64,000 nucleotides of DNA from Hydractinia symbiolongicarpus (Eukaryota > Cnidaria > Hydrozoa > Anthoathecata > Hydractiniidae): contig NC_079877.1 of NCBI RefSeq assembly GCF_029227915.1, positions 22,035,851 to 22,099,850 on the forward strand. The letters are read 5' to 3'. Shown piece after piece: positions 1 to 12,780 of this stretch (position 1 is the stretch's first letter; the number at the start of each line of letters is the position of its first letter). The notes beneath the pieces were generated by a model. It was given only the letters and a program-made list of their open reading frames with translations, was not told the origin of the DNA and ran no database searches. Made by a program: the position numbers and the translations under genes.

Positions 1-1435
1 TTTCGCTAACAATCTTGGGTCCAAGCGTTCCTTTGGATACATGGTTTTGTCAATTGGCCATATTCCAGTACTCCTAAATCCATTGATAACGCTTTCTTTT
101 TTCATGCCATCTTTCCAAATGGAACAGAGTTCATTGACAAACTCAGACTTTGTCAATTAGCTTTTAGCACCATGTGTTGTCACGCGTAAATGGAGGCGCT
201 TCTCCCAAGCACGTTTTAAGGGTCCAAAACATGCAACATCTAGGGGTTGCATGACATCCGTAACATGTGGAGGGAATTTCATTATAATTATATCGTCTTC
301 CAATGCTTTTTTAATGACAGATATGCTGATATGGGTAAGGTGCCCATCAAACACCAGTAACAATGGTCTTTCTGTTACGTCCTCAGTGAATTTGGCGACC
401 CACGTGGAAAAAACTTCCATGTCCATCCAACCGTTTTCAGACTTGGCGTAAAACGTGTTGGGTAGAGCCTTGTCCCCGTACCACGTACTTTGCATATTTT
501 TTCCAGTGAATATAATAAGAGGGTCAAGTGCCACTCCAGCTGCATTACAAACACCGAGTACAGTGATGTTTTCTCTCCCAGCGCCATACCGTAATTTAAG
601 GGCACGCTGTCCCTTCACGGAGACAACTTTCCCTTTTGATGGATCAGTTGGGAAAGAACTTTCGTCACAGTTCCAGATCCGTTGTGCATCCAGATTAGGG
701 TATTTCTCGAAGATCTAAAAATATCATTTTACTATACATCATGCACGGTCAAATTATAAACGCTGTTTCCTATAAAAGCGTACCGTCAATGACGCATATA
801 TTACCTGTTCCAATTGATCGTAGAAATCAAAAATTATAAATGGATTGGATGTGTTTGCTTTACGGGCAGTACTAATCATCTCAGCCTTCTTGTGACTCAG
901 TCCGTTTCTTTTCATAAAGCTCTTTATCCACACCAAACCAGGCCTTCCATTTTTAAACTGGAGTGAAATCGTCCCTGTGACTTTGTATTCGGCAACAAGA
1001 TCCTAAATAATAAATTAAATGATGATACAAATATAAATAGTGACAGAATTTCCAACATTCAGTTTTAAACCCTTACAAAAACAGCTATTAGCTTACCAAA
1101 ATTTCATCCAACGTAGGACTAAAACCAAGGTTACATACAACACCAATGCACTTAGCTAGCCGGGCCTCCGTTTCTGCATCGAAAACACATTTCCGACCAG
1201 ACTTTCCTAATTTGGCTCCTTCCTTGCGTTTTTTTAAACGAAATCGCAGCGTAGATTCGTTGATACCATGACGTTTTGCTATGCCTCTGACTGATGCATT
1301 CGGCATAGAATCGAACTCTTGAAGCGCTTCCTGGAGTTGCTCTTCTGTCCACGCGTCCACAACTTTCTTCGCAACTTTTCTGCTACCCTGCTTTTTTCTT
1401 CGACCACTCTTTGATACACGTTTTTTTGTTTTCAT
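1..1435 (-). pseudogene. Pogo/Tigger-type DDE transposase, three exons, one in-frame stop, runs off window start
   Basis: Three phase-0 coding blocks can be joined. Exon 1 (1435-1097) starts MKTKKRVSK and holds a psq-like helix-turn-helix (SVRGIAKRHGINESTLRFR). Exon 2 (1002-805) holds the CENP-B/Tc5-type helix-turn-helix (GRPGLVWIKSFMKRN, then KKAEMISTARK). Exon 3 (714 down to 1) holds the DDE core, with NCDES, LLVFDGHLTHIS and DVMQPLDVACF carrying the three expected acidic residues. Donors read GTAAGC and GTAATA; acceptors end in TTTAG. A TAA at 159-157 interrupts the core's C-terminal side, but the same frame stays open for 52 more codons to the window edge and still looks like the family (FRSTGIWPIDK). 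I therefore call a recently disabled, or possibly domesticated and shortened, copy. Such enzymes cut and paste DNA at TA sites. Terminal inverted repeats are not visible here. The fold is certain; whether it is functional is open. Confidence 0.85.
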
Positions 1436-2254
1436 TGTTAAGCCGTCTAGACAAACTATAAACACGATAAAACACAGTATACATTCCCAAAAATACTCAC
1501 TGTGGTCTCTCATCCAAGAATATGGTAAAACAAGTGTTTAGAAATTAAAAACAAACATAGCAAAACAAAATTCTACCTTCTCCCAGTACGAATTGATCTG
1601 CAAAAGAGTTTGTTACTAGAATCTTGTCTTGTTAAGGAATTATTGACCAATTGGCGCCAAAGACCTTCACAAAATACCATATAAGGAATGTTTACCCCTT
1701 CCTGGCAATTATAACAAGGCATAAAGTTCTTAACTAAAGACGTTAAACAAGATTTCTAGTAGTCTCTCTAACTTTGCTTTGTGCGTAATGATAATATTAT
1801 GCCCAATGATTTCTTGATTTAATCATTGCGCATCGTTTTTTTGCCCCGGGCGTGATTTTTACATAAAAAGGCCTCCGAGAATCAATGGACGAGGTTCGGG
1901 TCTGTAATTTAACACAGTTTTTTACCAGTGGACCGTGCTAACAAAAATGGTAGAGGAAAGTTAGTGAAGTGATTCGGAAAGTTGATATTGGACTTTTTTT
2001 GGAGTGGTGTTGGAAACATCAAGATTTCTCTGGAAGAGTCGTCGTATGGAATAATTTAATTGGTTAATATAGCGGAGGAATCATTTCAGTTAGTTTTTTC
2101 ATTTAATTTTATTTTAAACCTTGTTTTAGTTGCGAAATTAACAAACTTAAAAATGCGTAATGAATATAAATGCGTAACGATTACCTCATCTGACTATATG
2201 TCAGTAAATGTTTTCTGTTTTTTTTAAGCAACAATTTTTTAATTATTTTGTGAC
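1436..2254. other. No gene seen; flank of the pogo-type element
   Basis: AT-rich sequence without a supportable ORF. It probably contains the 5' untranslated part and the outer end of the transposase unit, but I could not identify a terminal inverted repeat because the partner end lies outside the window. Confidence 0.4.
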
Positions 2255-2762
2255 GTGATCCTCTCAAGGAAATATTTGTTTCTGACCGATCCAAAATTTT
2301 TTTGGAAGAATGGAGTATTCTTACAATCATATAACACTGAAATTGAACAAAAATTCAACGACAAACAATTTAATTATACGGAACTTGACAATGAAATCAA
2401 GTGGTTGCATAAAACATTATCAGACTGTTCATCTGCTGCATACAACCAGACCCATGTGTCAAATAGAATTAAACAACCTAAAACTTGGTGGACAAACGAG
2501 CTCACAAAACTGAAACATGACTTATCGAAACATTTTAACGCATAGAAAAATAAAAGGTTTTTCTCGTGATCCAAACAATGTGACATATAACCGTTATCAG
2601 TTCTGCAGGAAGCTGTTTCGCAAGGGTGTGAAGTTTGAACAGAATAAACGCGTTTGCAAACATTATATCAACATAGATGAATTCAAACGTACCAAAGCTA
2701 AAAAAATTTTGGCAAAAGATGCGATCACTAAAGCGCTCAAAATCAAGACCTTTTACCATTAA
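2255..2762 (+). mobile_element. Possible LINE (non-LTR retrotransposon) fragment, decayed
   Basis: Two overlapping frames join into one plausible protein if a TAG at the end of the first (after KHDLSKHFNA) and a one-base shift are allowed. The pattern KTWWTNELTKLKHDLSK, followed by NRYQFCRKLFRKGV and KRVCKHYINI, resembles the linker between endonuclease and reverse transcriptase in CR1/Jockey-type LINEs, where a WW[ND]xEL motif precedes a basic helical stretch. No catalytic motif of either enzyme is present, so this is a short dead fragment at best. The similarity is from family knowledge and is weak. Confidence 0.4.
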
Positions 2763-3550
2763 CAACAAATGAACTAAAGAAGATATTATTATAGCCTCAT
2801 GTATGCATTTTTGACATCAAGCTAAAAAATTTAATTTTTTCTAGCAAATGACTTTTTTCCTATCGCTAATAAGTTTTTTTTCTGACTAATTTTTTTTTCA
2901 TCATGCTACACGTTTCTTATTGTGAAAAGATTCCTGCATATATATTCGTACAAAGGGAAAAAAACTGGTTTGGAAATAATTTGTTGTTCGTTATTCTAGA
3001 CCCACATTATTTTGTTCTTAATACAGTGCCAATCGTGAGTAACTATATGCAAGTATTAAACTACATACTAAACATTTTTTCTTTTTCATTTTTGATTTAA
3101 ATAGCTGATTTGAAAAGGCTTGTTTATTGCTTATTTGTATATAAACAGGTCATAGATGACTTTATGTGAATGTATACCTAATTGTTTGCTTCCCTAATCT
3201 AAAGGCTGGGTGAACACATGAGGAGCACATCTGTTCCTCAACTGAACTGTTAGTTGCAAGTACATTCTTGATCAGCTTTCCTGGCTCTCCATTAAAAAGG
3301 AAAATAGGTTATTTTTTATGGAAGGGCTATTACTGACATCAGTAGAATTTTTTTTTTTCTGTAAATGTTTCCCTATACCTAATAAAGTGAATGTTTTCAT
3401 GGATTAATACAACTAGGACTTTAATAGTAAGTGAACTGAATGGTCTGTAAATAGGAATTAAAAATGAATAGTTGATTTGAAAAACTGCTTATGTTGCAAA
3501 TCTAAATTATTATTTAAAGGAAATTTTATATAAAAGGCTGTTTGTTTTTA
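2763..3550. other. No gene seen; probable intron or upstream region of the RG-rich exon
   Basis: AT-rich sequence with homopolymer runs. It ends in a polypyrimidine tract and TTTTTAG acceptor just before the RG-rich exon at 3551. I found no chromodomain-like exon here that would match the arrangement seen at 31.8-33.4 kb. Confidence 0.4.
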
Positions 3551-4113
3551 GATCTTCAGAGAACAAGCTGGATTGCCAACAATGGCCTCCATGGAATTTG
3601 ACAAAACTACTTTTTTTGATGACGATTTCCTCAAAACTTCAGCGGTAAATAATACACATTCTGACTCGGCTAATGTTACACCAATAAAAAGTTCACCTGG
3701 AAGTGGTAGTGCAAGGGGTAGGGGCCGTGGTAGAAGAAAAGGTTCTGTGAGCACTCCACCAAAAGCTAAAGTTGTGGATATACAGGACACGAATCTACCC
3801 AGTATCGAAAAAATAACACACAATATTAATAAACCAGCTACAGGTGGCTCACCTAGGGGGCGTGGTCGAGGAAGAGGAAGGGGAAGGGGAGGAGCTCAAA
3901 GTGTTGTTCAAGATCCTTCTGGTAATTCTTTGTTGAAGTTGTCACCATATAAATCAACAATAAAAAGCGAAAATGATGTGAAAGAAAACATTAACAACAA
4001 TGAACAAGTAAGCTTTTAAGCTTTTGTTCTTTTGCATTTGTTTTAATTGTTGTTATGTTTTGCCTGCCATATATAAATTATAGGAAAAGGACATTGTAAT
4101 CATTCGCCTTGAG
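3551..4113 (+). CDS. RG-rich exon plus microexon of a putative chromo-like/RG/C2H2 family gene (copy 1)
   Basis: Exon 3551-4007 follows a TTTTTAG acceptor and ends CAA|GTAAGC in phase 0. A 10-codon microexon follows at 4084-4113 (after TTATAG, before GTGAGA), also phase 0. If translation begins inside the exon, the likely start is MASMEFDK (ATG 3582), but the frame is open upstream to the acceptor. The protein is acidic near its start (TTFFDDDF). It then has two Arg-Gly tracts (SARGRGRGRRKGS and SPRGRGRGRGRGRGGA), typical of RNA-binding or AT-hook-like, nucleic-acid-contacting tails. The later exon at 33150-33368 has the same character, including a TPPK motif. No stop occurs within these exons; the next in-frame partner on this strand is the zinc-finger exon at 17953. 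I do not recognise the gene. Confidence 0.6.
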
Positions 4114-4759
4114 GTGAGAATCTTAAGGTGAAAAATTATGTTAGTTATGTAGAGCTTAATAAGTTGTTTAACATTTTTCTCTTTTCATTTTTAACGTATT
4201 TACATTTAGAGAATTTCAAATTTAATTATACTGCATAAATTGTCATGTTTGCTATGTAACATGAATTTTTGTCTTTATTTGAGTTTATTGTCGTAACACC
4301 TTCCTTATGCTTATATTCTAATTTTTCTTTAACTTAATTTAAATTCTATCTTGTGTTTTCATTGAGGTAAGAAATGCTCTGATGTGTTTGGCATAACAAC
4401 TATCTCCTTTATGCTCATTCTAGTTTTTAACTGCCACTAATTTAAAAATGTCATGAATGTGTTGATAGCCGAGTTTATCCTCCAAGCCCAGAAAAGATTT
4501 TGATTTAAGCAAAAGGCTGTGATATCACTGGCAAAATGGTAATCCCAGAACTTGACAATGAACAGACTTTCAAATATGGATGTCTTGAACTACATTGTAA
4601 ACAGAAAAGCAATTTTAAAGTTATAGGATCATCACTAAAAATTAATAAAGCCTTGGCTGAGCAAATCAGTGTCATTTTCATCTTTAATCTTCGCAGTGAA
4701 ATTTTTTGGCAAAAAAGTACCATACTTTTAATCAAGGCTTAATTTTGAAATTTTAAGAA
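4114..4759. other. No gene seen; putative intron of copy 1
   Basis: AT-rich, no conserved ORF. The small ORF at 4536-4742 shows no recognisable domain and no splice context, so I leave it out. Confidence 0.4.
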
Positions 4760-5425
4760 TCTATATAATAATACGCCAGTTCTGTCTGTCTGTCTGTCTG
4801 GGACTTTTGCAAAGTGGATAAAATTTCTTTGATAAAGTCTATAAAACATCGTCTATAAATTTGTTCTGTAAATTACCAAACTTTGACGTCAAAGGAAAGT
4901 ATATTAAGATTAGTGAAGCCATTGCATTGCACTTTTTAATTTAAGGCTAAATAACTTGTAAACGGGTGGAAATAACTGACGTCATCTCCTGCGTAGGTAA
5001 CTAGGGACCACCTGGGACCAATTTATGTAAGTTTCCCAAACCTGGGTCCCCGAATCCGTTTCGGGAATGGATGGGTTGGTGACGTCATCCAAAAAACCTT
5101 CGAACCCTAATATCTCTGCAAACGTTTGTCAAAAATACGCGATCCTATACATTTTCTTGATCAGCGTTTCAAGACCTATACAATGAAGGCAGCAGGTATA
5201 CAAATTTCTAAAAAAAATTTTGGGGGGGTTTGACTGGCCATTGCTGACGTCAGCAAAATTTTAAAACCCTTATATCTCATTAATCGCTTGTCAAAAAGAC
5301 ATGATCGTATACATTTTCTTGGTCAGCGTTTTAACCTCTGCACAGTACAGGCAACGAATAAACTAAGTTTCACCAAAAATTTTTGTAATTGCACTGCTGA
5401 CGACAGCAAAAAATCTAAAACAACC
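4760..5425 (+). mobile_element. Non-autonomous Helitron, 5' end present, 3' end missing
   Basis: It begins with TC after an A (AA|TCTATATAATAATACG), followed by a run of TCTG repeats. It is alignable along most of its length with the complete copy at 13384-14093. It carries four TGACGTCA palindromes (4884, 4977, 5080, 5245) at the same relative places as the other copy. A roughly 170-bp internal direct repeat is visible (the AACCC[TC]TATATCTC... blocks near 5103 and 5274). The 3' hairpin and CTAG end of the sister copy are absent. No coding capacity. Confidence 0.7.
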
Positions 5426-5929
5426 TGAATGAATGCTGAGAACAAGAATGCTGAGGCTCATAAGAGACTAAATTGAAATGAAATATAATTTTTCTTTGCA
5501 ACATTTATACCCACCCAGCCATATTTTGCATAATGTGTTATACATTGGTTATTTTATTTAACATCTTAGCCTTTCCCTCATTCAACCATGTTTCAAATGT
5601 GATCACACCTTTTTAACAATTATTTAATAATCAAAATTCACAAAGAATCACAAGTTTGGTTGAAATGTGTGTTTGATTCCGTCTGGGTTTGTCATGGTGG
5701 TGATGGCCAGGTAACAAAAAATGTGATTGTCCACTGATTTATTTGCAAGATATAAATCTGATTTTAAGTGACAGCATCACTCTTGTTCAATTGGCCACCA
5801 TAACACAGTGTAGCTGCTAAGAAAAGTATCTACTCTTTTATATTTATCAAATGGAGAAAAACAACTAATGGCTAGGAAGTAGTCAGGCAGACAGAAATAG
5901 AAACAAAAATTAAACAAAATTAAAAAATA

Positions 5930-6006
5930 TGAACCACCTGTTTTGAACCAGGACTTCTATGTTTTCTAAGCGGGAAATTAAACCACTTGACCAAAACCCC
6001 TTGCAT
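5930..6006 (-). repeat. tRNA-derived SINE or tRNA pseudogene
   Basis: On the minus strand the sequence shows a good A box (TGGTCAAGTGG, 5993-5983) and a B box (GGTTCAAAAC) at tRNA spacing, the internal promoter of RNA polymerase III genes. The acceptor stem cannot be closed convincingly, so an intact tRNA gene is unlikely and a SINE head is the better guess. Confidence 0.5.
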
Positions 6007-7885
6007 TGGCATGCTAAATGTAGAACTTTATAGTGCTGTGTTTTCATTTTCCAAATGTCCAATTTTGTAAGATCAGTTAACCACAAAATTATTATTGGAA
6101 TTTCTATCAATATTGGGCAATTTTTAGCGTACGTGATACTCTAATTTTTTTTAAATTTAAAAAGAATTATCAAGCTTTAAAGGTCTATTTGTAAAGAACT
6201 TACCTTCACAAAATTTAAAACATCTTCACAGGGCTTTTGTTTGATTAGAAACCATGATAAAAGTGGAACCCGCCCCTACGTGTTGGATTTTTAAAATATA
6301 CAGGTTTAATACGAGATGAATATCAAAGCAAAATTGGCACCCAAGAAAGTCCTTTTTCTATGGTATTTAAAGTTGATATATTAGGTTACGAAAAGTACTC
6401 AAAAAAACCTCATCAAAATTATAGCTGACACCAGAAACATTCAAAAATACTTCAAATCAGTTCAGCCTGTCCTTTTTTTAGCATTTCTTTTTTCATCATG
6501 CTGTTTTCAGTAAGTGAGTTCACGGAATCTAACAGCAGGGGAACCAGGGAAGAGCATTCAACTAGCAGCTTTTCTATGTTTGATAATGCGCCTAAATCTT
6601 GTCCTGCTTTTTGGCTGTATGGTTGCCCTGATTCTCCGAAACTTGCATGTCATGTTTCGGCCTACTTCATGTTAACGCCAACGCCTGCATTGCGCCATTT
6701 CCATCTTTCTAGAATATTTTAAGCTGGAGTACTGACAACTGAAACTAGTTTACAATGTTCTGCTACTTTGTGTGATCACAGTGGATAGTTTTTCTTGTTT
6801 AAGGCTTAAAATATTGATTTTTTATTTTTAAAGAATCTTGGGGCTCAAAACAGTATGATTTTTGTATAAAGATGTGCGTAATATTTAAATGTTAAATAAG
6901 CAACCTTGTTCACCATATTTATGTCCTTCACATAAATAATCAGCAAATGTTTTTTTGGGAGTTACACCCAGTCAATTAAGAAGCAAAATCAGAAGTCAAA
7001 ATACATAAATAGTCTTATTGTATCAGAGATTCCATAGATTTAAACCTTATGTGTAATGGCAATGCATGCAACTATTGAGGAGTAAATTTAACAAAGTAGG
7101 AGGCTTGTGTACACAATAAGGGTTGAGGTTGAGATTGGTAATGCTTAAACCTGAATAATTTTAAAGTAAACCTGCAAAAAAATTAATACAAAGAAGGTTC
7201 AGGAGCTGCAAAAATATTCTTTCTGTTAAAATGACCAACTTATTAAACATTGACAAGGATGACGATCCAAATTCCGTCATTTAAATAATGAGGTTTCAAC
7301 AGCACAAAATGTGAGTACAATTATACTGACCTTGGATTTAAAACCTAATTAAGCTTTTCTGATGTGGGTAATTTTATGACCAAAATCCAGATGCTTTTAC
7401 TATTTTCTGCAACAACAACTGACACTTCTGATACCTTGTGAATCATCATTTTCCCAATAATTACATTGTTATTTTACTCTTCCACTTTATCATCATCGTC
7501 ATCAAAGTCACTCTTGCTGACGTTTACACTATCATTGACATTTGGTTCATAATTATCAAAAAATATGTTAACTGTTCATATGATTCCTCTTAGTCGTCAA
7601 ATAAAAGGAAGCCCAGAGAGCGAGTCTGTTTTGCAGAGTTTTTGACGCCCTGGGTTCATGAATGTAATATAGGTAATGAAAACTAATAAAAAACAACATT
7701 TTATTTCCTAGCGCTGAAGGATATGCCAGGCCTATCAATAAGAAAACAACACCAGAGCAATAAATCGCTCCCCCAAGGTTACAATAATTTAAACTGGGCA
7801 AACAATCTGAATAAATAGAATAAGTTTATAAACGTATATTTTATCACAAAGTCCTTTTTATCTATTTTATTTTATCTTTTTTTTA
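6007..7885. other. No gene seen; probable intronic or intergenic AT-rich DNA
   Basis: Short ORFs at 6498-6722 and 7568-7801 have no domain, no splice context and no sister sequence. Nothing else supportable. Confidence 0.4.
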
Positions 7886-8030
7886 CTGTAAAGCTTCGAT
7901 TAAGCGCTTGGGCGCTTATAAAATTTTTAAGTCTCTAGGGTGGGTGCTTATTCGAGGGGGGTGCTTAATCAAGGGGGGGGGGGTGCTTATTACAAAAATA
8001 GAGGATTTGGGAAAACATAAAAACTAAATA

Positions 8031-9401
8031 CCGTATTTTCCGGTATGTAACCTGCACATGGTATAACCCACAGCTCAGCTTTTTTAGGGTGTTATAAACA
8101 TGGTGTTAAGCCGAGAATGATGATAAATGATGATGATCATAAACTAAATGCTATAAGATAGACGCACCTTCCTTTAACCTGCATAAAATTTCAATCAATG
8201 TGTTTTACTTACCCGCACCTTTGCATAACCCGCATCGTGTTAAGAAAAAAATTTAGCGTATTTTTACTTACCCTAATCATTTTTAAACATGTGCGTGTGT
8301 TCTGTGTTTTTTCATGCTGGGGTCAAGTGGGGGACGTTTAAACTCGTGAACCCCAAACACTAGAACCGAGTGTCTGAACTAGCGACTCTTTCAGTCTTAA
8401 CTTCATTGCCTCCCATTGCCAATAAAAAAATGAATTAAAATTAATTTGACAAGTCGATCTTCTGCTAATGCCGACAGTACTGAATCAGACAATTCTGTCT
8501 TCTTTTTATTTGTAGACATTAGTTTCAGCCAATAATAACTCCTGCTTCCTGCGATTAAACAAACAAATAAATAAAAAAACGACGCTATTAGGTTATCAAC
8601 CTAAAGTAAAATCTCTGTTTTTTATGTATATTTAAGTTTTTTTTGGAACAAAAATAACATAATTATCGTGGATTGTCTGTAACAGCGATGTATGGAATGT
8701 TCTTTTCTAATGTTTATAGAATTTTGTTATCTATTTACATCTCAGCAATCAGTGTGCATGATAAAATAAATGGTGGCAACGAGGAGGAGATTTTTGTGGA
8801 GGAGAGTTTTGTGTGTCCTATTAATTGTATTTTATATTTATTTTTGATATTTTCAGTGGCTACCTGTTGCTCGAAGGTAGCGAAGATAAAAAAAGAAAAT
8901 TATTATCTATACTTTAATTTTAGCATTTTTCAATATTTTTAACAGGAAGTATTAAGTCCTGGGCACTAGGTTGTAAAATGTGTGTCAATTAAACCTAAAA
9001 ATGATACCTGCTATATTGCTCTATTACCAGAAGCAAGTCATTTCAATGTGCTCAATGTGATTGCAAAGATATAAATAGATTAGAATTACATTCAACACAA
9101 AAGAAAAATGATCTCCAGCATTGTGTTTCAGAGAGAGCTCGTAATATTAGCACTGGCAAGCAATAGAAAGTTAAAGCAATTTCACTGTGCGAAAAAAACT
9201 AAATCACGTAGTTGAAGTAAGATTACGTAGATATAGGATCGGGCATGCAGTTATGTTTATATACGCATTTTATCCTATTGGTACAATTTTCTTTATTGAA
9301 TGTATAAACTTTAAATTTCACAATAAATGAAAGAAAATATAAAACTTATCACATAACCCGCACCACATTTTAACCCGCGGGTTATATACCGGAAAATATG
9401 G
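8031..9401. mobile_element. Nested TA-flanked element, non-coding, inside the pogo-like element
   Basis: The left end CCGTATTTTCCGGTATGTAA pairs with the reverse complement of the right end, CCATATTTTCCGGTATATAA. TA lies directly outside both ends (8029-8030 and 9402-9403). These features fit a mariner/pogo-superfamily non-autonomous element of about 1.4 kb. Sub-terminal sequence repeats AACCCGCA-type words in both orientations. The 89-codon ORF at 8673-8942 has no transposase features. Confidence 0.8.
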
Positions 9402-9455
9402 TATCAATAGTTGAAAGACTTTTCTTTTTCTTTTAAAGAATATCTATTTCTAAAT

Positions 9456-11226
9456 CTACATCCTCATCATCCTCCTTGTCATCATTAATGAGTAATAAAT
9501 ATCATTTTCGTTGATTTCGAACAGGTTTGTCTTCTCTGGATTGATGTATTCAAACTGTTCCTTCAACATATTGCTTCCATCATGAAATGGTTTTCCTTCT
9601 TTAAAGCAAGTGATTTTATCATCTTCACTGACATCGGTGTTGCAAGTAACCTCGCAAGAAACAAACGAATCTCGGATGATTCCTTTTGAAAGCTTTTCCC
9701 ATGAACAACTTCTCATATAGGTGGGGGTTTCAAATTGCCACAATCGGTTTCCTTGTCCAAGCCTTTTGAAGCCAACCATTCATCATAAAGTTCAGTGCAA
9801 TGTTCCTTAAAAAGCTTGTTCCAGCACACATCAGGTGCTTGTATGTAACGTGTGCACCCTCCAGGAATCAAAACCGCATCAACGTTTTTTCTCTTTAACA
9901 AATCGGTAGCCGAATTCTCAATGTACAAAGCAAAAGATCCGATAGCAAAAAAATTCTCTTTGGAATGACATATTTTATATTCTATGAAAATATTTGGAAC
10001 ATTCCTTTTTTCTGGAAAAAGCCTTTTCAGAGGTGTTATATCCTTTGCACCTTTGAGAAAATATGTGCAAAATAGGTTGAGCATATTTTTTGTAAACATT
10101 ATGCATGATATTGAACTCCTGTATAAATATATGCGTAATAATATTTTTTAGATAAATTTAGGAGTATGCATATGAGCTGTCTCTTGTAACCCTGACTTCT
10201 CTCTTTTAAAAAATTCTGAACGTGTGCACGCATATTCAGCACAAAGAAAAAGTTCACACTTCTATCATCTTTCTGCATACTCAGTTCACACATTTTCATA
10301 ACACCTACGAAAATCTTTAAAAATAAATATCTTGTTAGTAAATTTTCGCATACATGCCTTTACGTTTGTGCTCTCTTTTTCCGAAAGCTTCCTATTGGCT
10401 CATCAAATTTTCAGTAATTGAAAGCTGAATAAATTATGCACAAAACGTTCCCTGATTTTTTTTATGTAAATTACTGATTAGCGAATTATGACAACAGAAA
10501 AAAAAAATATGCATTTTTTGAATGATTATACATAATTACAAATAATTTCATAACAACATTATTAGAAAAAAATACCGGAATCCTTTTTGAATTTAATTTA
10601 TGCTGAATATAATACTGCAAAAACGAGAACTCTGCGACCACGCGTTCAAAAAAAGAAGCCATTTTAAAAAGGATTTTTCTGAGACTACTCACCAAGTGAG
10701 TTTTTTCCTTTACAGTCACTTAAACAACAGAAGGGCTTTTTTCAAATAAATGTTCGAGAAACCCGCAGTCCTTTTAATCAATGATTAATAACCCATTAAG
10801 AGTCAAGCTCACTAGCTCCTCACTCAGTGGTTTCCTTCCTCCTCCAGCAAGTCGCTTCATTTCTTTTCCATGCTTTTCAGTTGTTTGAGCCTGGATTTGA
10901 TCGCGATTTTTGACCCATCGAGCAGTCATTCTTCTATCAACGTTGAATTGGCGAGCAGCAGAACTTATGGAAAAACGTTCTGCATGTACAATAACTTTCA
11001 GCTTAAAAGATGCAGTGTAACTACTATGGTTTTTCCTTTGTGAGAAACAGTATGGGATATCAGCATCCATATCGATTCCATCGAGTTCATGCTCACTCGC
11101 CATCTTGATTTTATCTATGCACACAACAGTTTGTTTTTGTGTTTTATTGTTATCACACATGTCTATGACATTTGAATGAATTTGTTCGAAAGCTGATTCA
11201 GCACATACTCTGTTTGCTGATTCCAT
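9456..11226 (-). pseudogene. Pogo/Tigger-like transposase remnants, central part lost
   Basis: The N-terminal block (11226-10774) has a Brinker/psq-like helix-turn-helix (YTASFKLKVIVHAERF, then AARQFNVDRRMTARW) followed by GGGRKPLSEEL, typical of this family. The frame then ends after LLIID, but a neighbouring frame carries KGLRVSRTF, so decay is by shift. The C-terminal half of the DDE region is at 10099-9713 (NVDAVLIPGGCTRYIQAPDV, then WNKLFKEHC) and stops near GNLKPPPI. It continues in another frame at about 9718-9456 (WEKLSKGIIRDSF, then CFKEGKPF). About 0.7 kb between the halves lacks a readable catalytic core. This copy cannot make active enzyme. Confidence 0.8.
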
Positions 11227-11989
11227 TTACACCATACAAATTATTTTACTGCACTGAAATGTCTTCATTGTTTGTGTTATTTGTTTTGATTTGCTTCTCT
11301 CTCTCAGGCGAAGTGGTGAATTATAAAAAACGGCACAACCAAATCCAACGTTTTATACATACGACATGTTATATAAAATAGAATTTGTCCAGTTTGAGGT
11401 CATCACATTTATAAAGATTGTTGGGCTCCAGTTATCTGGGAGAAACTTTATTGCAAACCAGATCCAAGAGAAGAAGCACAGACATATGATAAACATGCTT
11501 TGGGCGTTTATAAACTTGTAGAAGGTGAGCATGTTTTGGTGGGGCACGTCCCTATAGAATTATCGCGGCTTGACATTTTTTGAGAAGGAGAATGACTTAA
11601 AGCAGAGGTGGTTGGGAAACGGAAAAGAGAGATTGGTTTAGTGGTTCCAGCCAAATACATAGCAATGACCAATGACATCAAGTTTGCGCAAGTTTTGATG
11701 GAAAAACTCTAGGAGAAAAAAACAACATTAATATAACAATCCACAAAGCTATTTTAAAAAAACGTCCTTGCTATATCTATGATCATGATGAAAAGGAAAT
11801 GAAAATTGAACTTCAAGAAGAAATAGATAATAAAGAAAACTAAAAGAAGTTTCTTTTAATCCCTAAGTGCCCGTTTCTGGAGATCGACGGGTGGGCGCTT
11901 ATTCAAGGGGCGCTTATTTCACGTCTAGGGCGGGCGCTTGTTTGAGGGGGGGGCGCTTGTTTGAGGGGTGCGCTTAATCAAAGCTTCGC

Positions 11990-12104
<115 letters not shown>

Positions 12105-12216
12105 CACAAATAACACGAACATATATATATAACACGAACACAAATTTCTTTATCCAGTTATTCCACAAAGGATATATATATGAACACAAAAGCTACAATT
12201 ATAGCTACAATTTGTG

Positions 12217-12223
<7 letters not shown>

Positions 12224-12297
<74 letters not shown>
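12224..12297. repeat. (TA)n microsatellite, second block
   Basis: TA dinucleotide run, separated from the first by about 120 bp of unique sequence that also contains short TATATA stretches. Confidence 0.95.
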
Positions 12298-12300
<3 letters not shown>

Positions 12301-12400
12301 CTGTAAATGATAAGGAAGGGAACATTGATTTCCATGTGAGATGAATTGATATTGCTCAGCCAGAAAAACTTTGTTAGGAATTGGGGAAGCAATTAATGGC

Positions 12401-12780
12401 TCAGCTAGTTTTTTTATTTCCCAGAATTGGGTGAGCCTTTGCGTGAACAAGAGCAATTGCTCTCCTCTTATTGATAGGCCTGTATGTGTTTAGACTTTTA
12501 CCATAATTGTAAGATGTTTCATCTGATAAAACTAGTATCGCTGCAGTGGAGCACATCACCATTGTTGTTTGTGTTTGTGCTATTGTATGTTGTTTTAGTG
12601 GACCTTGACTGCAAAATCGCAAACTTTTAACTTGAAACCTGTGTTGCACAACTTCTTGTTGAGGATATTCTTAACCGTTTCCCTTTGAAAACTATGGAGG
12701 ACATGGACAAGTGTCATAAGATGAACACGGTTTTGGTTGTAAGATATAACAGTAAGGGACCGTCTCCACGATTGTTTCAC
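12401..12780 (-). pseudogene. Unidentified protein fragment with one frameshift
   Basis: Two minus-strand frames (12780-12595 and 12649-12401) dovetail. The first ends with KLKVCDFAV and the second continues with PLKQHTIAQTQTTMVMC and then SYNYGKSLNTYRPINKRR. A single shift near 12605 would give about 125 coherent residues with ordinary amino-acid composition. I do not recognise the family. Its position between a transposon-derived microsatellite and a degenerate tandem repeat suggests a transposon or processed-gene remnant. Confidence 0.4.

Noticed and set aside
8673-8942. 89-codon ORF inside the nested TA-flanked element
   Set aside because: Hydrophobic, no transposase motif, and lies within a non-coding element.
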